A stretch of DNA of 64,000 nt, from contig QYLO01000011.1 in the NCBI GenBank assembly GCA_022766165.1, forward strand, positions 1 through 64,000, in the 5' to 3' direction. The position numbers and the translations under genes were made by a program. Of this stretch, positions 8,474 to 17,241 are shown in pieces. Positions within the stretch are counted from its first letter, which is position 1; each line of letters starts with the position of its first letter. Source of the DNA: Candidatus Electrothrix gigas. Its GTDB lineage: Bacteria; Desulfobacterota; Desulfobulbia; Desulfobulbales; Desulfobulbaceae. Below the pieces are notes generated by a model. It was not told the DNA's origin, did not search any database, and saw nothing but the letters and a program-made list of their open reading frames with translations.

Positions 8474-10642
8474 ATGTCCTTTGCGCTGACCATCTTTATC
8501 AGTTCTTTTTTTCTCTTTCAGATTCAACCGATTATTGCCCGGTATATTCTGCCCTGGTATGGGGGAAGTCCCACGGTCTGGTCAACCTGTATGCTCTTTT
8601 TTCAACTGGGGTTATTGGCTGGCTATATCTATGCCCATCTGTTGGCTCGCTACCTGCAACAACGGCAACAGGTTTTTCTCCACATCACCCTGTTACTCCT
8701 GTCCCTGATTTGGCTGCCCATTACCCCAGATCCTGCTTTCAAGCCATCTGGAATTGATGATCCGGTGTGGGGTATTATTCAGCTCCTGTTCCTGACCGTG
8801 GGAACGCCATATATCCTGATATCATCCACTGGCCCCTTATTACAGCATTGGTACCGACTCAAGCATCGTAACCGGTCGCCGTATCGTTTATATGCGCTGT
8901 CCAATGTTGGTTCCTTGCTCGGATTAATCAGTTATCCCTTTCTGGTAGAGCCTAACATGGCTCTGGGGTCGCAGACCTTTTTTTGGTCTTGCGGATATGT
9001 TGCCTTTTTTCTTGTCTGTGTTTGGAGTGGCTGGTCGCTCTTTTCAGCAAAGAGAACAGATTTTTCTGCCTCGCATGTCAAGGAGATAACCGCTCCGTCT
9101 TCTGCACAACGAAGTCAGGCACAATCTCAGGCTCGACCGTTGCTCTGGTTGCTTTGGTTGCTCTGGATAGGGCTTTCAGCCTGTGCCTCAGTGCTGTTTT
9201 TAGCTGTTACAGGCAAAATCACCCAAGATGTTTCCGTTATTCCCTTTCTCTGGGTTGTGCCACTCAGTCTGTATCTTTGCACCCTTATTATTGCCTTTGA
9301 TAGTCCCCGGTGGTATCGCCGGCAAATTTGGCTGCCAGCTTTTCTTGTTTCCTGCGGTTTACTGACCTATTTACTGCACCCTGAAACCGAGTTACATATT
9401 CTCTGGACAGTTTTCCTCTATAGTTTGGCACTGTTCTGTATTGTCATGGTCTGTCATGGTGAACTTGCCCGCAGTAAGCCTCCAGCGCATCAGCTTACCT
9501 TGTTTTATCTGATGATCTCATTGGGAGGTGCCTTGGGTGGAGCCTTTGTCAGCTTTGTTGCGACCAATCTCTTTCCTGCGTATTGGGAACTGGAGATCGG
9601 TGTTGGGATGGCTTTACTCTTGGTTGGCTTTACCTTATTTTGCTCTTCTCAGAAACCTAAGAGACAAGAAGGTCATTGGTTGAGCGTTAAAAAAAGGACT
9701 TGGGCTGTCTACAGCATCTACAGTCTCTATAGTATCTATAGCTTTGCAATCATCGTGTTGCTCATAAACTCAATGGTTGACATGGACCAAGATACCCTGA
9801 CAACCCAACGTAATTTTTATGGAGTACTCAGGGTTGATGAGCAGGACAAGGGAACAAAAAAACATCGCCGCAAGCTCTATAACGGCCAGATTAACCACGG
9901 TATGCAACTCCTCTATCCAGCGGAAAAATATCGTATTCTTTCGTATTATTCAGCGCATAGCGGTATTGGCATTGCCTTCCGTCATCATCCCAAGCGACTT
10001 CGAGCTGAACATGCTGAGAGTACTGAAGGAACTAAGCAGGATAACCACCTTAAGGTAGGGGTGATTGGCTTGGGCATTGGGCTTATCGCATCATGGGGAG
10101 AACCTGGTGACACCTTTCGTTTTTACGAGATTAATCCTGGGGTTGTCCGTATTGCCAATGATTTTTTTACTGTACTCAAGGAGAGTATGGCAAAAACAAA
10201 GGTTATTCTTGGTGACGGCAGGATATCTTTAGAACGGGAACTGGCCTCTCATGGCTCAATGCAGTTTGATATGCTGGTGGTGGATGCGTTTTCTGGTGAT
10301 GCCATTCCCATTCATCTCATCACAGAGGAGGCGTTGCAGCTCTATTTCAAACATCTGCAGCCGGATGGCATTGTTACGCTTCACATTTCCAACCGTCATA
10401 TCAACCTTAAACCAGTGGTTTACGGATTGGCTCACCGTATGGACATACCAGCCATTTTGATAAAAAAAAGGCGGCGTTCTCAAGACTTTATTAAAGGGTC
10501 AGAGTGGATACTGATGACACGAAATGCTGTATTTTTCGATAATATTGAAGTGGTTCATTACATGACCCCGTGGCCGTCAGATACTCGTGATGATATCATC
10601 TGGACAGATGATTACAGCAGTCTTGTGCATGTACTCAAGTGA
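8474..10642 (+). CDS. Membrane protein with C-terminal spermidine-synthase-like domain
   Basis: 722 residues. The first ~440 hold around ten to twelve hydrophobic helices (for example FISSFFLFQIQPIIARYIL and ACASVLFLAVTGKI). The last ~200 form a class I SAM-binding fold resembling spermidine synthase: VGVIGLGIGLIASWG, the acidic FYEINPGV at the end of strand 2, LGDGRISLE and VVDAFSGDAIPIHLIT. These fused proteins are common in Proteobacteria, but their substrate is mostly unknown and polyamine synthesis should not be assumed. Two short in-frame duplications are visible: WLLWLLW (near 9145) and a YSIYSLYSIYS run (near 9710-9740). Confidence 0.8.
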   Translation: MSFALTIFISSFFLFQIQPIIARYILPWYGGSPTVWSTCMLFFQLGLLAGYIYAHLLARYLQQRQQVFLHITLLLLSLIWLPITPDPAFKPSGIDDPVWGIIQLLFLTVGTPYILISSTGPLLQHWYRLKHRNRSPYRLYALSNVGSLLGLISYPFLVEPNMALGSQTFFWSCGYVAFFLVCVWSGWSLFSAKRTDFSASHVKEITAPSSAQRSQAQSQARPLLWLLWLLWIGLSACASVLFLAVTGKITQDVSVIPFLWVVPLSLYLCTLIIAFDSPRWYRRQIWLPAFLVSCGLLTYLLHPETELHILWTVFLYSLALFCIVMVCHGELARSKPPAHQLTLFYLMISLGGALGGAFVSFVATNLFPAYWELEIGVGMALLLVGFTLFCSSQKPKRQEGHWLSVKKRTWAVYSIYSLYSIYSFAIIVLLINSMVDMDQDTLTTQRNFYGVLRVDEQDKGTKKHRRKLYNGQINHGMQLLYPAEKYRILSYYSAHSGIGIAFRHHPKRLRAEHAESTEGTKQDNHLKVGVIGLGIGLIASWGEPGDTFRFYEINPGVVRIANDFFTVLKESMAKTKVILGDGRISLERELASHGSMQFDMLVVDAFSGDAIPIHLITEEALQLYFKHLQPDGIVTLHISNRHINLKPVVYGLAHRMDIPAILIKKRRRSQDFIKGSEWILMTRNAVFFDNIEVVHYMTPWPSDTRDDIIWTDDYSSLVHVLK

Positions 10643-11005
10643 TGCGAAAGTTTGCCCCTTACAGTTCCTGCCCTGACTCGGGTAAGATTATTTTGTAAGC
10701 CATACGTTATCCGATATTCAGAATATAATGACCTATTTTTCCTGTTTGACTTCCAGCTCATCCTATACCCTGTTTTTTTACGGTCATACAAATGCGTAAA
10801 AAAATTATAACCCAATGCAATCATCGGTTGTCACAACTTCTATGATAAGGTATTCTTGTTTATATGAGATAATCATTATTTTTTCATTGAACATTGAAAA
10901 TGTGTTGGATGAAAAAGAGGTAACAGATGAGGATATAAGGTCATATGTCATGTAAGCATAATGAGTACAGGCAGATCTATTGTATCGTTGTTATAAACAG
11001 GGAAT
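10643..11005. other. Intergenic region with candidate promoter
   Basis: AT-rich, with no convincing coding sequence. It contains a plausible sigma70 promoter (10828-10856) and a long leader, about 150 bases, ahead of the repeat-bearing outer-membrane gene. No riboswitch was recognised in the leader. Confidence 0.45.
10828..10856 (+). promoter_or_regulatory. Candidate sigma70 promoter for the VPGP-repeat protein
   Basis: -35 TTGTCA (10828-10833), a 17-base spacer and -10 TATTCT (10851-10856). Found by eye. Confidence 0.4.
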
Positions 11006-12304
11006 ATGAGGAGGATGAAAAGAGTGAAATTCAAATTTTTGGTACAGATAACTTTTTTATTATTGTTGTCAGTGTGTACTGTTCAGGCGGCTACAAGGTT
11101 GACAACAATTGGACGACATCCATTCCATAAGCCCCCTCTCAAATCAGTGGATGAGCTCAGAGGCATGATGCAGAGTCAACAGTCTGCTCTTATGGAAGGA
11201 CTGCAAAAAGCGGGTAACCCTGAACTCTATACACCGCTCATGCAGCAATTTTCTCAAGCAGATATAAAACAAGTTGAATATCAGCCAGGAGTAAGCTTCC
11301 ATTGGATGCTGTTCAGGCCAAACGGAGTTGGTCCGGTAAAATCGGCTCCAGATCTTATCTGGGCTGGTAAAAAGAGATTACGTGCTTACGAATTTTTCAT
11401 TGATTTTGACAATAAACGTTATATCTTTGCAGTACCTTTTTCTTGTGGTAATCTAGCTCTAAAAGAAATTGTGCGTATTGTTGTTAAGACAGAAAGAGTT
11501 GAAGTTCCTGGTCCTGAACGAATTGTAAAAGTTCCTGGTCCTGAGCGGATTGTAGAGGTTCCTGGTCCTGAACGAATTGTAAAAGTTCCTGGTCCTGAGC
11601 GGATTGTAGAGGTTCCTGGTCCTGAACGAATTGTAGAAGTTCCTGGCCCTGAGCGGATTGTAAGAGTTCCCGGTCCTCAACGAATTGTAGAAGTTCCCGG
11701 TCCTCAACGGATTGTAGAGGTTCCCGGTCCTCAACGGATTGTAGAAGTTCCTGGTCCTGAGCGAATTGTAAGAGTTCCTGGTCCTGAGCGAATTGTAAAG
11801 GTTAAGGTTCCCGTTGGAACATCACCGCAATGTTGTCCTTCCTGTGTTTACCCTATCCGTTACGTAGTTGATGCTGGTTATCTTCGTATGTCCGATCCAG
11901 CAAATTTTGGTTTTGGCAGAATTGGTGTGGAGTATGCGTTTAACCAACGTCTCTCCTTCTTGGGCATGATCGGTGGAGCTATAAAGGCTGATGGTAGCGA
12001 TGGCGATGACGCTTGGCTATTGGACTTTATGCTTCAGTACAATATGTTCTTCATGCGCATAAAAGATAAATGGAACCCGGTTTTCTTTGGCTTTGGTCTT
12101 GGGGGTTGGATGTCTGACGGTGATGATAATATCGAGTCCGAAGACAGTGATATAGATATCATTGCTCAGGTTGGTACTCAGATCTTTGGTGATCCAGAAA
12201 GCTTCAATACCTCACTCTTTCTTGAAGCACGGTCAGGAATTGATGAGATGAACAAAGTTTCTGAATACGGACGATTTGGCATTGGGGTACGTCTCCGTTT
12301 CTAA
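11006..12304 (+). CDS. Outer-membrane beta-barrel-like protein with VPGPERIV repeats
   Basis: 432 residues. The signal peptide is FLVQITFLLLLSVCTVQA. A unique domain (about 30-160) is followed by eleven copies of the nonapeptide [EKR]VPGP[EQ]RIV (residues 166-264). The last 150 residues end in a C-terminal aromatic (RLRF) with alternating hydrophobic strands (VEYAFNQRLSFLGMIGGAI, MLQYNMFFMRI), as expected of a small outer-membrane barrel. A CCPSC motif follows the repeats. The proline-rich repeat is probably an extended periplasmic spacer. Start choice is uncertain: ATG 11006, ATG 11015 and GTG 11024 are in frame, and GAGGAGG at 11008-11014 is best spaced for the GTG. A terminator follows. 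The family was not recognised. Confidence 0.75.
   Translation: MRRMKRVKFKFLVQITFLLLLSVCTVQAATRLTTIGRHPFHKPPLKSVDELRGMMQSQQSALMEGLQKAGNPELYTPLMQQFSQADIKQVEYQPGVSFHWMLFRPNGVGPVKSAPDLIWAGKKRLRAYEFFIDFDNKRYIFAVPFSCGNLALKEIVRIVVKTERVEVPGPERIVKVPGPERIVEVPGPERIVKVPGPERIVEVPGPERIVEVPGPERIVRVPGPQRIVEVPGPQRIVEVPGPQRIVEVPGPERIVRVPGPERIVKVKVPVGTSPQCCPSCVYPIRYVVDAGYLRMSDPANFGFGRIGVEYAFNQRLSFLGMIGGAIKADGSDGDDAWLLDFMLQYNMFFMRIKDKWNPVFFGFGLGGWMSDGDDNIESEDSDIDIIAQVGTQIFGDPESFNTSLFLEARSGIDEMNKVSEYGRFGIGVRLRF
11501..11797 (+). repeat. Eleven 27-bp tandem repeats encoding VPGP(E/Q)RIV
   Basis: In-frame 27-bp units. Glu/Lys/Arg alternate at the first position and Glu/Gln at the sixth. Third-base differences (CCTGGTCCTGAA, CCCGGTCCTCAA) show internal sub-blocks, for instance three consecutive Gln-type units, consistent with unequal crossover or slippage. 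Confidence 0.9.
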
Positions 12305-12339
12305 GAATAACAGCACGTTTTCTGTTGTAATCAGGAACT

Positions 12340-12390
12340 AGGGAGGATGAGTAATACATCATGCAACTCATTCTCCCTGTTTTGTTCTTT
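12340..12390 (+). terminator. Intrinsic terminator
   Basis: A 13-bp stem, AGGGAGGATGAGT (12340-12352) and ACTCATTCTCCCT (12366-12378), with one G-U pair and a 13-base loop. It is followed by a T-rich tail (GTTTTGTTCTTTT). It lies between two convergent genes. Confidence 0.8.
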
Positions 12391-12410
12391 TCCCCTCTTC
12401 TCCTCGGTTT

Positions 12411-13184
12411 TTACACTGCTAGCGCAATAACAGATCCATTCCGACCTGTTACCCCTTTATCACCCCGCTGTTTCTTCTGTTGTTTCATTGCCCGACGATA
12501 GGAAAAAAAATTCTGGTTACAGAGGGTACAGATCCCGGTTACCTCAATAGAGGAACTGCGCAGGCCAGCCTCTTGTAACTGCCAGCGACTGATTTTCCAA
12601 AAATCAAAATAATTTTCCGCTCTCTGCCACTGTTGAAAAGAGACAGGGAGTTCTCTGTTGTAATGGATAAATTCCGCACAACACGGTCCCAATGAAGGAC
12701 TGATAACAGCTCGTACATCTCTGGGAGAGGTGCAAAAATTTTCCTCCATTGCCCTGATAGTTTGGGCAATAATATTTTTCACACTGCCTTGCCAGCCATT
12801 ATGCACTGCGGCAACAGCCTGTTGTTTTGGATCATAAAGCAGTATGGCCTGACAATCAGCCTGCTGAATCAGTAAGCCTACTCCGCTCTGTTGCGTAATA
12901 AGCGCATCAACATTTTTGTACTCATAATCTTCCCCAAGCCCCTCAACCACAGCAACACAGTCACTGTGAACCTGCACAGCAGAGGCAAGATAATGCACAT
13001 TAAGTTGCTGCTTTACCAGTTCTCTGTTCTGACGCACAGCAGCAGGATCATCACCAACACCATAGCTGAGATTCAGACCTGTATAAGGGGATTGGCTGAC
13101 ACCTCCTTGACAGGTGAACATGGCGTGTTGTGGAGCAATGAGTGAAGATCTATAAAAAGATGTCTCAAGGACTTGCTGGAGCAT
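12411..13184 (-). CDS. pgeF: Peptidoglycan editing factor / polyphenol oxidase family
   Basis: 257 residues of the YfiH/DUF152 (laccase-domain) family. The zinc-site motifs are visible: VQVHSDC, QADCQAILL and AVHNGWQGSVKNI, followed by SPSLGPCCAEF. Characterised members remove wrongly added serine from muropeptide precursors (PgeF) or act as purine-nucleoside phosphorylases. Expected to be cytoplasmic. The last ~25 residues form a basic tail after the family-typical TCNQNFFSYRR-like segment. It stands alone on the minus strand, convergent with the outer-membrane gene, with an AAAGAAAAAG purine tract before the ATG. Confidence 0.9.
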   Translation of the reverse strand: MLQQVLETSFYRSSLIAPQHAMFTCQGGVSQSPYTGLNLSYGVGDDPAAVRQNRELVKQQLNVHYLASAVQVHSDCVAVVEGLGEDYEYKNVDALITQQSGVGLLIQQADCQAILLYDPKQQAVAAVHNGWQGSVKNIIAQTIRAMEENFCTSPRDVRAVISPSLGPCCAEFIHYNRELPVSFQQWQRAENYFDFWKISRWQLQEAGLRSSSIEVTGICTLCNQNFFSYRRAMKQQKKQRGDKGVTGRNGSVIALAV

Positions 13185-13381
13185 GTCTTTTTCTTTAAAA
13201 AATCAATTTATTATATAGCTTTATCAGCACAGCTTGCAGGGCAGCAGGTCAATAAAGCAGTTGACCCCTGTGGATAAGGAGAATATAATTAAAATTTATC
13301 TCAAGGGAATAGCTAAGAGAATACCTGAGAAAATACAACAGCTCTTCTCCTCCTTCAATAAAAATAAAAAAGTATCAGATA

Positions 13382-14440
13382 ATGAATTTTGAACCAAAAT
13401 GGATTGCTTGGGAAATAACCCGTCGTTGCAACCTCAGCTGCGTGCATTGCCGCTCTTCTTCAGAACTTGAAATAACAGGACATCCTGACTGTTCTTTGGA
13501 TGAGGCAAAGCGCGTGCTTAACGATATCAAGTCCTATGCTGATCCGGTCATGGTGCTTTCCGGCGGAGAACCCCTGTTGCGGCCTGATGTTTTTGATATT
13601 GCCTCCTATGGAACAGAGCTTGGCCTGCGAATGTGTCTGGCAACCAACGGTACTTTAGTCACAGCAGAGACCTGTCGTCATATTAAAGACGCTGGTATTA
13701 AAATGGTCTCCTTAAGTCTGGATGGTTCTACAGCGCAGGTGCATGATGATTTTCGGAATCAGCCTGGAGCCTTTGAAGGAACTATGAATGCAATTAAGCT
13801 CTTTAACGAGTATGGCATCCAATTTCTTATCAACTCCTCGTTTACCAAGCGCAATAAAACTGAGGCACCAAAAATTTATGCGTTGGTCAAGAAGCTCGGC
13901 GCTACGGCTTGGTACCTCTTTATGATTGTCCCCACAGGCCGGGGCGAGGAAATCATGGAGGAGTTGATCCCCGAGTCAGAGTACGAGGATATCCTGAACT
14001 GGCATTATGATATGGAAAAAGAAGAAGACGCAATGCTGGTTCGTCCGACCTGTGCGCCCCAATACTATCGCATCGTTCTCCAACGTTCCAAAGCTGAGGG
14101 GGAAAAATTTCAACGCCGCTCTCTGAAATTTTCCACCGGCGGTTCTAAAGGATGCCTGGCAGGCCAGTTGATCTGCCTTATTGATGTTGATGGAAATGTC
14201 TTGCCGTGCAGTTATTTTCCTAAATCCGGCGGTAATATTCGGGAGCAGTCTTTTCAGGATATTTGGGAAAATTCAAAGCTTTTCCTGGAACTTCGTAATT
14301 TCAAAGGGTATAAAGACAACTGTGGACGCTGCGAGTATGTCAATGTCTGCGGCGGCTGTCGGGCACGGGCCTATGCCATGAGCGGTGATTACCTAGGCCA
14401 GGAACCCTTTTGTACCTATCAACCAAGGAACGGAGTGTAG
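13382..14440 (+). CDS. Radical SAM/SPASM haem-biosynthesis enzyme (NirJ/AhbC/AhbD group)
   Basis: 352 residues. The radical SAM cluster motif is C16-x3-C20-x2-C23 (CNLSCVHC), followed by the glycine-rich [10 protein letters not shown]. The C-terminal third has SPASM-type cysteines: [22 protein letters not shown] and the cluster [13 protein letters not shown]. This layout, together with the [11 protein letters not shown] segment, matches the NirJ/AhbC/AhbD enzymes that remove or modify propionate or acetate side chains of sirohaem-derived porphyrins. The adjacent hemE supports a tetrapyrrole role. I favour AhbD-like Fe-coproporphyrin decarboxylase, but AhbC cannot be excluded from the sequence alone. 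Confidence 0.8.
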   Translation: MNFEPKWIAWEITRRCNLSCVHCRSSSELEITGHPDCSLDEAKRVLNDIKSYADPVMVLSGGEPLLRPDVFDIASYGTELGLRMCLATNGTLVTAETCRHIKDAGIKMVSLSLDGSTAQVHDDFRNQPGAFEGTMNAIKLFNEYGIQFLINSSFTKRNKTEAPKIYALVKKLGATAWYLFMIVPTGRGEEIMEELIPESEYEDILNWHYDMEKEEDAMLVRPTCAPQYYRIVLQRSKAEGEKFQRRSLKFSTGGSKGCLAGQLICLIDVDGNVLPCSYFPKSGGNIREQSFQDIWENSKLFLELRNFKGYKDNCGRCEYVNVCGGCRARAYAMSGDYLGQEPFCTYQPRNGV

Positions 14441-14460
14441 GGATACGGCATGCCGTGTCC
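14441..14460 (+). terminator. Palindrome between the radical SAM gene and hemE
   Basis: GGATACGGCATGCCGTGTCC is a near-perfect 20-bp palindrome right after the radical SAM stop codon. No T-run follows, so it may be an attenuator, an mRNA-stability stem or a protein site rather than a full terminator. Confidence 0.3.
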
Positions 14461-14513
14461 TTACAGAAGTACCCTATACAATTAATATACCCTCTGATGT
14501 AAACAAAAATACA

Positions 14514-15536
14514 ATGAACGACACTTTCTTACGCGCCTGTCGCGGCGAAAAAACCGAATATACCCCGGTCTGGTTCATGCGCCAGGCAGGACGCTACCTC
14601 CCGGAATATCAAGCTGTGCGCAGTAAACTGACCTTTCTGGAACTCTGCAAGAGACCAGATCTCTGCACCGAGGTCACCCTCCAGCCCGTTGACATCTTTG
14701 GTTTTGATGCGGCAATTCTCTTTTCAGATATCCTCATTGCTATGGAGGCGATGGGCCTGACCCTGGAATTTCATGAGGGTCGAGGGCCTGTCTTTCCTGA
14801 CCCGGTGCGTTCCCAAGCTGCTGTGGATCGCCTGATCGTGCCTGACCCAGAAGAGACCATGCCCTTTGTCATGGAAACCATCAAGTTGCTGCGCAAAGAA
14901 CTCAAGGTGCCGCTGATCGGTTTTTCCGGTGCGCCCTTTACCCTGGCAACCTATCTCATTGAAGGCGGCTCTTCTAAAGTCTTTCTGGAAACCAAACGAA
15001 TGGCTTTTCAGGAACCGGCAATGTATCATAGCCTGTTGGAAAAAATCACCCAATGTACCAGCCTCTATCTTCAGGCGCAGGCCCGGGCCGGTGCGCAGGC
15101 TTTGCAGATCTTTGATTCCTGGGCTGGAATCTGGACACCCCATGACTATGCCCGTTTCGCCCTACCCTATGTCCAGTCCATTATTGCTGATCTGCGCAAG
15201 ATGACCGATATTCCCATTATCTACTTTGCCAATAACGGCTCTACCCTGATAAATCATACCAAAACTGCGGGTGCTGATGTGCTGGGCTTGGATTGGCGTA
15301 TCAATATCGGTGACGCCGTCAACAGGGTGGGAGATCATGCGGTGCAAGGGAACCTTGACCCCATTGCCCTCTTCCTGCCAGAAAAGGAGCTGGAGCAGCA
15401 GATCAAGACCATACTTGAGGATGCCAAGGATGCCAAAGGCCATATCTTTAACTTGGGACATGGCATTCTGCCCCAGACCGATCCAGATAAGGCAAGAGTT
15501 GCTGTTGAGGCGGTGCATCGTTTCAGTGCGCAATAG
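14514..15536 (+). CDS. hemE: Uroporphyrinogen III decarboxylase
   Basis: 340 residues, the normal length. It carries the signature near the N-terminus (PVWFMRQAGRYLPEYQ) and the second motif GFSGAPFTLATYLIEG. The substrate-binding region ALQIFDSWAGIW, GLDWRI and the end motif FNLGHGILPQTDP are all present. It converts uroporphyrinogen III to coproporphyrinogen III in the cytosol. It sits 73 bases downstream of a radical SAM haem enzyme that would belong to the alternative sirohaem route, so the pair mixes genes from two branches. Confidence 0.97.
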   Translation: MNDTFLRACRGEKTEYTPVWFMRQAGRYLPEYQAVRSKLTFLELCKRPDLCTEVTLQPVDIFGFDAAILFSDILIAMEAMGLTLEFHEGRGPVFPDPVRSQAAVDRLIVPDPEETMPFVMETIKLLRKELKVPLIGFSGAPFTLATYLIEGGSSKVFLETKRMAFQEPAMYHSLLEKITQCTSLYLQAQARAGAQALQIFDSWAGIWTPHDYARFALPYVQSIIADLRKMTDIPIIYFANNGSTLINHTKTAGADVLGLDWRINIGDAVNRVGDHAVQGNLDPIALFLPEKELEQQIKTILEDAKDAKGHIFNLGHGILPQTDPDKARVAVEAVHRFSAQ

Positions 15537-15610
15537 TAATAACGTAATAACCCCCAAACCCATATTCCGGCCCTTGGTCGGGACATTCATATACCTCCTA
15601 AACTTTTGTA

Positions 15611-16228
15611 ATGCATATTCCGGGAATACCTACCTGCATTGCCTTGATGGATCAGTATGCAATGCTGCCAAATATCCGGAGCCACTCTTTGCTGGTTGCC
15701 CGGATTGCTGAAGTACTTTCGCTTCAGCTCAACAAAAAGGTAGCAAAAGACCATGCTCCTGATCATGCACTCTGTATCAACGGTGCCCTGCTCCACGATA
15801 TCGCAAAAACACCCTGCCTCAAAGAGGGGTGTGATCATGCGGCCAAAGGTGCAGAGATCTGTCAGCGGCATGGCTATCCGGAAATTGCCCACATTGTGGC
15901 TGGGCATATAATTCTTCAGGATTTTTCTCCAAAACGCTATCAGCAAGGTCATTTTCTGGCTCAAGAGATTGTCTACTATGCAGATAAACGGGTTCGGCAT
16001 GACGCCATTGTCAACTTAGCCGAACGCTTGGAGTATATTATAGAAAATTATGGCAAGAACGATGAACATATTCAGGGGCGAATAAGGGATAACTTTAAAC
16101 AATGCGAACAGTTGGAGGGGTACCTTTTTGATATTCTTGACTGCACACCTGACCAATTATACAGTACAGTGGAAGCCTATACGGAGCAAAGCTCCTTGGT
16201 CAAATCAAAGGTCAAACTGTGCAACTGA
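15611..16228 (+). CDS. HD-domain phosphohydrolase
   Basis: 205 residues. Metal-ligand motifs of the HD superfamily are present: an early His in NIRSHSLLV (residue 25), the HD pair in GALLHDIAKTPC, a later CDHAAKGAEI and HIVAGHI. The arrangement resembles the small HDIG-type hydrolases acting on nucleotides or phosphate esters. Substrate is unknown. No clear ribosome-binding site precedes the ATG at 15611; a second ATG at 15647 is possible. It follows hemE by 74 bases. Confidence 0.8.
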   Translation: MHIPGIPTCIALMDQYAMLPNIRSHSLLVARIAEVLSLQLNKKVAKDHAPDHALCINGALLHDIAKTPCLKEGCDHAAKGAEICQRHGYPEIAHIVAGHIILQDFSPKRYQQGHFLAQEIVYYADKRVRHDAIVNLAERLEYIIENYGKNDEHIQGRIRDNFKQCEQLEGYLFDILDCTPDQLYSTVEAYTEQSSLVKSKVKLCN

Positions 16229-16426
16229 TTCGTCTTTACAAGGCAAGACAACACCTGAACAAAACCTACTCTTGAAAAATTCCTTCTTAACCAGCTTGCC
16301 TCCCTTGAAAAAAATACGTATATTGAAAAGAAGAGTAAGAAAAAACACTCCAGCACGTTCCATGATATTATGACAAAGCTCTCGGCAAATACGTATAACA
16401 AGTAGATAACAACGGAGTAATCAACT

Positions 16427-17176
16427 GTGGAAATCTTTTTTCTCGGTGTCGGAGAGACCTGTGACACAGCGCACGGCAACAGCTCTTCAATATTGACAAC
16501 AAGTAACGGAACCAGAATTATGCTGGATTGCGGTTTTACGGTACCACACCAGTATTTCCGTACTGTCGAAGACCCAACCCGTCTTGATTATATATGGATC
16601 TCTCATTTTCATGGCGACCATTATCTCGGTCTGCCCCTCCTCTTTCTCCGCCTCTGGCAGCTGGGCCGTACCAAACCGCTGACCATTGTCGGACAAAAAG
16701 ATATTGAAGAATGGGTGATAAATCTGTTGGAAATGGCCTATCCCACCTTTAGTCGACGAATCGGTTTCCCCTTTAAATTTATTGCTATTTCTCCAAGGGC
16801 AACAGCGCATATAGCTGGAATGAAATGGTCAACAGCATTGACCCAGCATACCCAGTATAACTTGGGATTACTGCTGCAAGATGGCAATAAAAAGCTTTAT
16901 TATAGCGGCGATGGACGAGCCAATACCCGGGTACGAAGACTCATCCAAGGCTGTGACTTTGCTATCCATGAATCATTTAACATGGTGGATACCTATCCCT
17001 ATCACGGCTCTATCACCAGCACCTTAAAGTTAGCCGATGAGGTTGATATAGGACAGGTTGCTCTGGTTCACTTAGATCATAATCTGCGAAAAAATGAGAT
17101 CCAGACTATCCAACGCATGGTACAGGACAGACCAAATACCCTGCTGCCGGTTGCTGGTGATCGCCTAAATTTCTGA
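16427..17176 (+). CDS. Metallo-beta-lactamase-fold hydrolase, RNase Z-like
   Basis: 249 residues. The HxHxDH zinc motif appears as SHFHGDHYLG, with further ligands in YYSGDGR, CDFAIHE and LVHLDHN. The N-terminal FLGVGETCDTAHGNSS resembles the start of ElaC/RNase Z proteins, but the protein is shorter than typical tRNase Z (about 300) and has no obvious exosite arm. It could act on RNA or on another ester. It starts at GTG, supported by CGGAG about 10 bases upstream; no better ATG is available. Confidence 0.8.
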   Translation: MEIFFLGVGETCDTAHGNSSSILTTSNGTRIMLDCGFTVPHQYFRTVEDPTRLDYIWISHFHGDHYLGLPLLFLRLWQLGRTKPLTIVGQKDIEEWVINLLEMAYPTFSRRIGFPFKFIAISPRATAHIAGMKWSTALTQHTQYNLGLLLQDGNKKLYYSGDGRANTRVRRLIQGCDFAIHESFNMVDTYPYHGSITSTLKLADEVDIGQVALVHLDHNLRKNEIQTIQRMVQDRPNTLLPVAGDRLNF

Positions 17177-17241
17177 CTTTCAGCGTTTTTCCGCAACACT
17201 CTTTGTAAAAATTGGCAAAAAATGGAGCAAGACAAGATTCC

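Noticed and set aside
11459..11734. 91-codon minus-strand frame over the VPGP array
   Set aside because: Complement of the repeat; no start context or independent similarity.
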